A DNA stretch of 11,714 nucleotides from Dietzia timorensis (GTDB lineage: Bacteria; Actinomycetota; Actinomycetes; Mycobacteriales; Mycobacteriaceae). The stretch spans positions 1 to 11,714 of the forward strand of contig NZ_DYXM01000261.1 in assembly GCF_020742175.1 (NCBI RefSeq), in the 5' to 3' direction. A model generated the notes under the pieces. That model was not told where the DNA came from, did no database searches, and was given only the letters and a program-made list of their open reading frames with translations. Position 1 is the first letter of the stretch, and every line of letters begins with the position of its first letter. Shown here in pieces: positions 6,893 to 11,714 of this stretch. The translations under genes were made by a program, and so were the position numbers.

Positions 6893-7645
6893 CTACTCGC
6901 GCCCGAAGAGCGAACGCACTTGTGAGACGCGGTGCTCGAAACCCCAACGTGCGACGTTGACCGCAGCCTCGCGGAAAATCGATTCGCTCATCTTCGACTG
7001 ACCGATTGTACGCTCTACGAAAGTAATGGGTACCTCGACGATGCGGCATCCCGCCTGGCGTAGGCGCCAGGTCATATCGATCTGGAAGCAATAGCCAGCG
7101 GAGTCGATGCTATCGAAGTCGAGGGACGCCAACGCGTCGGCCTTGTAGGCGCGGTAGCCGGCGGTGATGTCATTGACCTTGGCGCCGAGCATGATCTTCG
7201 AGTACAGGTTGCCGCCGCGCGAGATGAGATGCCGGCTCAGCGGCCAGTTCTCGATTCTGCCGCCCGGAACATAACGTGATCCGATCGCGAGATCGGCGCC
7301 CTGCTCGACGGCGCCGATGAGCGTGGGAAGCGATTCGGGCGGATGCGAGCCGTCGGCGTCCATCTCGACGATCACGCGATAGCCGCGTTCGAGCGCCCAA
7401 CGGAAGCCGGCGATATATGCGGCGCCGAGTCCCTCCTTGCCCTTGCGATGGAGCACGTGAATCCGGCCATTGGCGTCGCCTGCCGCGAGCTCGTCGGCGA
7501 TCTCCCCTGTGCCGTCGGGGCTGTTGTCGTCGGCGATGAGGACGTCGGTATCGGGAACCGCCACGAGCAGGCGCTCGATGATCGAGGGAAGATTCTCCCG
7601 TTCGTTGTATGTCGGCATGATCACCAACGATTCGGCGTTGCTCAT
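6893..7645 (-). CDS. ppm1: Polyprenol monophosphomannose synthase
   Basis: A 250-residue GT-A fold (family GT2) enzyme that transfers mannose from GDP-mannose to polyprenyl phosphate on the cytoplasmic face of the membrane. Its product feeds lipomannan/lipoarabinomannan elongation and protein O-mannosylation. Visible motifs are PTYNE (11-15), DDNSPDGT (39-46), the metal-binding DADG (96-99) with SHPPE after it, GSRYVPGG (122-129), TAGYRAYK (161-168), and ERTIGQSKM (211-219) with the phosphate-binding Arg/Lys. It has no C-terminal membrane domain, so it is the soluble catalytic type that depends on a membrane partner. In M. tuberculosis that partner is the Lnt-like half of the same polypeptide; here lnt lies immediately upstream, 12 bases away. 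The Shine-Dalgarno GAGGGAG sits just before ATG 7645. The assignment is firm. Confidence 0.96.
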   Translation of the reverse strand: MSNAESLVIMPTYNERENLPSIIERLLVAVPDTDVLIADDNSPDGTGEIADELAAGDANGRIHVLHRKGKEGLGAAYIAGFRWALERGYRVIVEMDADGSHPPESLPTLIGAVEQGADLAIGSRYVPGGRIENWPLSRHLISRGGNLYSKIMLGAKVNDITAGYRAYKADALASLDFDSIDSAGYCFQIDMTWRLRQAGCRIVEVPITFVERTIGQSKMSESIFREAAVNVARWGFEHRVSQVRSLFGRE

Positions 7646-7657
7646 TCTCCCTCTTTC

Positions 7658-9406
7658 CTAAACGGTGCTCTTGCGACGGCGACGCTCGAGGGTCGGAAGT
7701 CGATTGAGCACGAACATCGCGCCCAGCGCCCCGAGAAGCCCGAAGAACGCGAGGACGTATTCGACCTTGGGTCCAAGCCGCGTAGCGAGCGTACCAGTGG
7801 GGACGTCGCCGAATGATGCAGTGAGAACATCGGCGGTGGACAATTCCGTCTCCGATTCGATCCGCCCGCGCTCGTTGATCACGGCCGACACTCCATTGGT
7901 CGAGGCAACGACCACCGGGATGTGGTGTTCGACGGCCTGGACACGGCTCATGGCGAGCTGCTGGTACGTCATCGGCGACTCGCCGAACGTCGCGTTGTTG
8001 GTCGGCACCGTGAGGATCCGGGCGCCATCATTGACGGCGTCCGTCGCCGCACGCGTGAACGCGATCTCGAAACAGGTGGCCACCCCGATCTTCGTGTCGC
8101 CGATGCGGAGTGTCCAGTCGGGTGGGCCGGGCTCGAAGTATCCAGCGCGCTCGGCGATGGGGAATATCGATTCCCAGAATCCGCGCCACGGGAGCCACTC
8201 GCCGAATGGTTGGACGAAGTACTTGTCGTGCCGCGCGGTTTCGCCCTTGCCCGGCTCCCACACGAGCATCGAGTTGGTGGCCGACGGCTTCTCTTCGGTT
8301 CCGGTCGGAATGACCGAGCCCACGATGATCGGGGCGTCGATGGCGTCGGTGGCCTCGTCGACGAGCTCGCGCGCGTGCTCGTTATAAACGGGATTGACGT
8401 CGGCGGCGTTTTCCGGCCAGAGGACGAGGTCGGGCTGCTCGGCGCGCCCGGCCGCGACATCGTCGGCGAGGCGCAGAGTCTCGTCGACGTGGTTTTGGAG
8501 GACCTGGAAGCGCTGGGCATTGAAATCCAGGCCCGTGCGCGGAACGTTGCCCTGCACGGCCGCGACGTTGAGCGGCACCTGATCATCCGGATGCTTGGAG
8601 CCGCTCGCCATCGGCGTGAACGAGAGGCCGATCGTCACCGCGAGAAGCACGAGCACATATCCCGTGAGCGTGATCGGGGCGCGATAGCTACTCGGCGCGG
8701 TGACGTGGCGCCACTGCCACGCGACGACGAATATCGCGAGCGTCGCGCCGATGAGAGCGACGAGGTAGCTGAGCCCGGGCGTCGTGGTGATCGGTGTGAG
8801 GAACACGAGCGGTCCGTTTGCCTGACCGAATGCGAGTCGGCCCCACGGGAAACCGTTCCACGGCCACGACGAGCGGAGGAACTCGGTGGCCAGCCACCAT
8901 GCCGGTAGGAACAGCGCCGTGGACAGGTACGTGAGCGTGGTCATCGTCGAGCGATGCAGCACGCGGAGCATCAGCGAGGCTCCCAGCGCGAAAAGCGCCG
9001 TGTAGAGCGACTCCACGAACGACAGGCCGACCGCCGCGTACCAGCCGACGTACATGCCCACCCACGGCAGGAGAAGACCGAAGAACGCCATGCCGAATAC
9101 GATGCCCAGACCGATGGACATCCACGATCCCGGAATATGCGCGGTGTGGCGCTCGAACTTGCTGTCCCGCTTCGGCTTCGGGCCCATATCCCAAGGGGTC
9201 AGCGAGACGATGAACAGTGCGATACCGAACGGCGCCGTGAACCACCAGGCGACCGGCGGGAACGACATGAACACCAGCACACCGCCGAGGGCGGCGAGGC
9301 CGAACCGTAGCAGCGTGAGAAAGTGCGAGTAGCCGCTGGTCAGCTCGACGGCTTCGGGGTTTCCCTTGGCCTTCTTCGTTGCGATCGGCTTCTTTCCCCG
9401 GCTCAT
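7658..9406 (-). CDS. lnt: Apolipoprotein N-acyltransferase
   Basis: A 582-residue membrane enzyme that adds the third acyl chain to the N-terminal cysteine of lipoproteins. The first 260 or so residues hold multiple helices, beginning at about 31-50 and ending at about 247-264. The periplasmic nitrilase-fold domain covers about 277-535, and one C-terminal helix lies at 549-568 before a basic tail. The catalytic triad is visible: Glu332 in LWPENA, Lys395 in HDKYFVQPFGEWLPW, and Cys445 in GVATCFEIAF. The N-terminus (1-18) is very basic. GGAG lies eight bases before ATG 9406. The start overlaps the stop of the amidohydrolase-like gene (ATGA), and ppm1 begins 12 bases after the stop. It matches the Ppm2/Lnt half of the mycobacterial fusion but is a separate protein here. 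It may also dock Ppm1 at the membrane. Confidence 0.96.
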   Translation of the reverse strand: MSRGKKPIATKKAKGNPEAVELTSGYSHFLTLLRFGLAALGGVLVFMSFPPVAWWFTAPFGIALFIVSLTPWDMGPKPKRDSKFERHTAHIPGSWMSIGLGIVFGMAFFGLLLPWVGMYVGWYAAVGLSFVESLYTALFALGASLMLRVLHRSTMTTLTYLSTALFLPAWWLATEFLRSSWPWNGFPWGRLAFGQANGPLVFLTPITTTPGLSYLVALIGATLAIFVVAWQWRHVTAPSSYRAPITLTGYVLVLLAVTIGLSFTPMASGSKHPDDQVPLNVAAVQGNVPRTGLDFNAQRFQVLQNHVDETLRLADDVAAGRAEQPDLVLWPENAADVNPVYNEHARELVDEATDAIDAPIIVGSVIPTGTEEKPSATNSMLVWEPGKGETARHDKYFVQPFGEWLPWRGFWESIFPIAERAGYFEPGPPDWTLRIGDTKIGVATCFEIAFTRAATDAVNDGARILTVPTNNATFGESPMTYQQLAMSRVQAVEHHIPVVVASTNGVSAVINERGRIESETELSTADVLTASFGDVPTGTLATRLGPKVEYVLAFFGLLGALGAMFVLNRLPTLERRRRKSTV

Positions 9407-10443
9407 AGCGCCTGCTCCGATCCCGATCCCGGGGCCGCGCCCAGGACGCCGCTATCGAAGAGCACCTCCCCGCGATCGACCAACGCAAGACACGTCGGAG
9501 CAGGCCCTTCTAGATCCGGCATCGGTGGGACTCCCGACCGAGGATCGGTGGACCAACGTTGCACGGCGTCGTCCGCGGCTTTAGCGACGAGCTCGCCGGT
9601 GTTCCACAGTGCGAATGCTGCCGGCGCACCCGGCTGCAGGACACCCAGGCCACTTCCCTGCCCGATAAAGGCGCGAACCGCGCCGCGGGTTGCCGCGGTG
9701 AACGCTGCGCGCGGCGACAAGGCACGCGCCGGAGACGCTGCCGCGTCGCACACACCGGTGAGCGTGGCGAGCGCATCCCAGGGCCGGAATTCCGCGCCGT
9801 CCCAGCACGTTCCGGCCAACGGAATTCCGGCCGCCGCGAGACCGATGAGATCCGCCCCGGACACCCCGTCGCCCAGCAGCGGCGCAACGACGAGTGAGAC
9901 TCCGTACTTCGCCAGTGCATCCGACTGCTCGGCGGAGATCGCGCGGAGATCGGCGGCCCCGAGTCCCACGATCGCCGGAGCGCGCCCAGCCACGCGGACA
10001 TGCCCTGCCTTCTCGGCGGCGGCATCGAGGAAGTCCAGAACGCCCTGCAGCCCGCCGGCCGCCGAATCTGCGCGGAGCGTGAGCTTGTCGAGGTCCCCGG
10101 CAACCAACGAATCGATGACGGCGGAGCCGGGGGCCTGCAAAACGGGAGCGTCCGACGTCATTCTTACAACGCCCAGGGCCGCGGCGGACGCGTCCACGCC
10201 CGCATCCGCGGCGGCGTCGAACTCGAAGAACGCGGGCGCGCACCATGCGTCGGCAGCGTTGACGGACGCGGCGTCCGGGAACAGCGTGGGGCCCGGAGCG
10301 TCCTGGCCGATCCATGCGACGGCGCCGTTATCGACGGCGAGCGAGGTCGCGTCGCGCGAGGCGGGACTGAGCACGCGTGCCCCGTGAATCAACGTCGGCC
10401 CGAGCTGGCGAGCATCTACCGACGAAATCGATTTTTGTGGCAT
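9403..10443 (-). CDS. Amidohydrolase-fold protein lacking the metal-binding residues
   Basis: A 346-residue, Ala/Gly-rich protein related to the metal-dependent amidohydrolase superfamily. PTLIHGARVLSP (16-27) and VDNGAVAWIG (37-46) look like the N-terminal beta-sandwich. LSPRAAFTAATRGAVRAFI (242-260) and LQPGAPAAFALWN (269-281) match the C-terminal part seen in imidazolonepropionase and dihydroorotase relatives. The expected D-x-H-x-H after the first strand is FEFDA here. The usual late GTD is GTC (212-213 region). The whole protein has only two histidines (in LIHGAR and AGHVRV), fewer than a metal site needs, so classical hydrolysis is unlikely. ATG 10443 is chosen because the conserved fold starts near it; a GTG at 10497 would add 18 residues. 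Neither has a Shine-Dalgarno, but CATAAT lies seven bases before the ATG. It sits between cobN and lnt and is ATGA-coupled to lnt. Confidence 0.8.
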   Translation of the reverse strand: MPQKSISSVDARQLGPTLIHGARVLSPASRDATSLAVDNGAVAWIGQDAPGPTLFPDAASVNAADAWCAPAFFEFDAAADAGVDASAAALGVVRMTSDAPVLQAPGSAVIDSLVAGDLDKLTLRADSAAGGLQGVLDFLDAAAEKAGHVRVAGRAPAIVGLGAADLRAISAEQSDALAKYGVSLVVAPLLGDGVSGADLIGLAAAGIPLAGTCWDGAEFRPWDALATLTGVCDAAASPARALSPRAAFTAATRGAVRAFIGQGSGLGVLQPGAPAAFALWNTGELVAKAADDAVQRWSTDPRSGVPPMPDLEGPAPTCLALVDRGEVLFDSGVLGAAPGSGSEQAL

Positions 10444-10450
10444 GTGTTCA

Positions 10451-10456
10451 ATTATG
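10451..10456 (-). promoter_or_regulatory. Possible -10 box (CATAAT) before the amidohydrolase-like gene
   Basis: On the minus strand CATAAT differs from TATAAT by one base. It ends seven bases before ATG 10443, the spacing expected for leaderless transcription, and no ribosome binding site is visible. No matching -35 is seen at 17-18 bases. If real, it would let the amidohydrolase-lnt-ppm1-methyltransferase unit be transcribed apart from cobN. The evidence is limited to one hexamer and its spacing. Confidence 0.25.
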
Positions 10457-10506
10457 ACGTACCGGCATGGGCGCTCGGGGCGCGAGTCGTAAACCACACA
10501 CGGCAG

Positions 10507-11714
10507 CTACTGCTCCCCGCCCTCAATCGTCCCCTCCGCATCGAGGAACGCCTCACGCAGATCCTCGAGCACCTGCGGATCCGGTTCGGCCCACAAGCCA
10601 CGATCGGCGGCCTCGAGAAGCCGCTCGGCCATCGAGTGCATCGCCCACGGGTTGGATTTTTCGAGAAACGCGCGGTTCTCCGGATTGAGGACGTACTCGC
10701 GGGTGACCGCATCGTAGGTCCAGTCGTCGATCACCGAGGTCGTCGCGTCGAAGCCGAAGAGATAGTCGACCGTCGCCGCCATCTCGAACGCGCCCTTGTA
10801 GCCGTGCTTGCGCATCCCCTCGATCCACCGCGGATTGAGAACCCGCGCACGGATGACCCGGGAGGTCTCCTCGAGCAGTGACCGCGTGCGTACCGAATCC
10901 GGCCGGGTCGAGTCACCGACATACGCCGCAGGTGCCGACCCGCGCAGCGCCTTGACCGTGGCCACCATGCCGCCGTGGAACTGGTAGTAGTCGTCCGAGT
11001 CGAGAACGTCGTGCTCGAGGGAGTCGACATTTTTCGCCGCCACATCGATGCGTCCGTAGACGCGCTGCATGTCGGCGCCCGCGGGCACGCCGTCGCGGCC
11101 GCGCCCATACGAGTACCCGCCCCACTCGGTGTAGACGGCGGCGAGATCGGCATCGTCGCGCCAGTTTCCCGTATCGATCGCCTGCAGGATGCCCGCGCCG
11201 TAGGTGCCCGGCTTCGAACCGAACACGCGGTCGGCGGCCCGCTCGGGATCGATGCCTGCGGCCGTATCCGCGTCGACGTTGGCGCGCAGAAAGTTCGAGT
11301 CCGCGGGTTCGTCCTGCTCTGCGGCCATGCGCACCGCGTCGTCGATGAGGGCGAGCACATGCGGGAAGGCGTCGCGGAAGAAGCCGGAGATGCGGACCGT
11401 GACATCGACGCGGGGCCGGCCGAGTTCGGCGAGCGGAATCGGCTCGAGCCCGACGATACGACGGGACGCCTCGTCCCAGCGCGGCCGGATGCCGAGCAGA
11501 GCGAAGACCTCGGCCACGTCGTCGCCGCTGGTGCGCATGGCGGAGGTGCCCCACACAGACAGGCCCACGGATTTCGGGTACTCGCCCGTATCTTCCTTAT
11601 GACGTCGCAGGAGTGAATCCGCCATGAGCTGCCCGGTATCCCACGCCAGCGGGCTCGGAAGCGCGCGGGGGTCGACCGAGTAGAAGTTGCGCCCGGTCGG
11701 CAGCACGTTGATAA
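10507..11714 (-). CDS. cobN: Cobaltochelatase subunit CobN, C-terminal part
   Basis: About 402 codons of the C-terminal end of CobN, the large subunit that inserts cobalt into hydrogenobyrinic acid a,c-diamide in aerobic cobalamin synthesis, working with CobS/CobT or ChlI/ChlD-type ATPases. Recognisable blocks include NVLPTGRNFYSVDP at the edge, GTSAMRTSGDDVAEVFALLG, VDVTVRISGFFRDAFPH, FGSKPGTYGAG, EWGGYSYGRG, and near the end NPRWIEGMRKHGYKG and NPWAMHSMAERLLEAA. The frame is open through base 11714 (codons for Ile and Asn precede the GTG at 11706), so the gene is truncated by the window edge, not broken. Full family members are about 1200-1450 residues. The stop lies 63 bases before the amidohydrolase-like ATG. 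A magnesium chelatase BchH subunit is the only close alternative; the context-free sequence fits CobN better. Confidence 0.95.
   Translation of the reverse strand, partial: INVLPTGRNFYSVDPRALPSPLAWDTGQLMADSLLRRHKEDTGEYPKSVGLSVWGTSAMRTSGDDVAEVFALLGIRPRWDEASRRIVGLEPIPLAELGRPRVDVTVRISGFFRDAFPHVLALIDDAVRMAAEQDEPADSNFLRANVDADTAAGIDPERAADRVFGSKPGTYGAGILQAIDTGNWRDDADLAAVYTEWGGYSYGRGRDGVPAGADMQRVYGRIDVAAKNVDSLEHDVLDSDDYYQFHGGMVATVKALRGSAPAAYVGDSTRPDSVRTRSLLEETSRVIRARVLNPRWIEGMRKHGYKGAFEMAATVDYLFGFDATTSVIDDWTYDAVTREYVLNPENRAFLEKSNPWAMHSMAERLLEAADRGLWAEPDPQVLEDLREAFLDAEGTIEGGEQ

Noticed and set aside
7922..8908. Plus-strand open frame of 328 codons opposite lnt
   Set aside because: It is antisense to the catalytic part of Lnt, with the extreme Arg/Asp/Glu composition expected of a shadow frame and no recognisable domain.
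9323..10387. Plus-strand open frame of 354 codons opposite the amidohydrolase-like gene
   Set aside because: It is Ala/Ser/Pro/Thr-rich low-complexity sequence with no domain. The minus-strand frame has clear amidohydrolase-fold signatures and operon coupling.
10975..11616. Plus-strand open frame of 213 codons opposite cobN
   Set aside because: It is antisense to conserved CobN blocks, and its composition is that of a shadow frame.
1..11714. CRISPR arrays, tRNA or rRNA genes, insertion sequences, toxin-antitoxin or defence systems
   Set aside because: On reading both strands I found no regularly spaced repeats, transposase-like proteins, tRNA-like cloverleaf ends or known defence domains.

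Overview
The window reads as chromosomal DNA from a high-GC actinobacterium, most likely a mycolic-acid-producing member of the Mycobacteriales/Corynebacteriales. The main evidence is a clear RbpA (the actinobacterial RNA polymerase-binding protein) next to genes for polyprenol-phosphate-mannose synthase (Ppm1) and apolipoprotein N-acyltransferase (Lnt). In Mycobacterium tuberculosis the last two are one fused protein (Rv2051c) beside rbpA (Rv2050). Here they are separate genes, as in Corynebacterium and fast-growing mycobacteria. A cobN gene at the right edge implies aerobic cobalamin synthesis. I cannot name the genus.

Left part (1-3470). A strong hairpin at the edge (1-42) is followed by about 600 bases with no convincing gene. 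Then come a GNAT acetyltransferase of the phosphinothricin/methionine-sulfone type (+), a small four-helix membrane protein of unknown function (-), and a FUSC-type transporter-like protein (+). Single 60-base lines counted here are 53-57% GC, against 77% for a line inside lnt. This part therefore looks compositionally different and more accessory. Genes are packed tightly at convergent ends: one pair shares CTAG and another abuts with no gap.

Middle part (3471-6160). A zinc-ribbon protein (123 aa) and a five-helix membrane alpha/beta-hydrolase (585 aa) overlap by ATGA on the minus strand. They diverge from rbpA on the plus strand. The 140-base gap between them holds a GGAAC-N18-GTT element, which matches the promoter type read by SigR/SigH/SigE-family stress sigma factors, upstream of rbpA. 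rbpA ends at a perfect 15-bp hairpin that probably terminates transcription from both sides.

Right part (6199-11714). A minus-strand run reads cobN (partial) > amidohydrolase-fold protein > lnt > ppm1 > SAM methyltransferase. The amidohydrolase-like gene overlaps lnt by ATGA, and ppm1 follows lnt by 12 bases. Lnt acylates lipoproteins and Ppm1 makes the mannose donor for lipoglycans and protein O-mannosylation, so these two act together in envelope biogenesis. The amidohydrolase-like protein has lost the metal-binding residues of its fold and is probably a non-catalytic or repurposed partner.

The window is mainly a conserved housekeeping and envelope locus. I saw no CRISPR array, tRNA, rRNA, insertion sequence or obvious defence system. 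The most interesting items are the rbpA stress-type promoter, the degenerate amidohydrolase coupled to lnt, and the uncharacterised zinc-ribbon/membrane-hydrolase pair.
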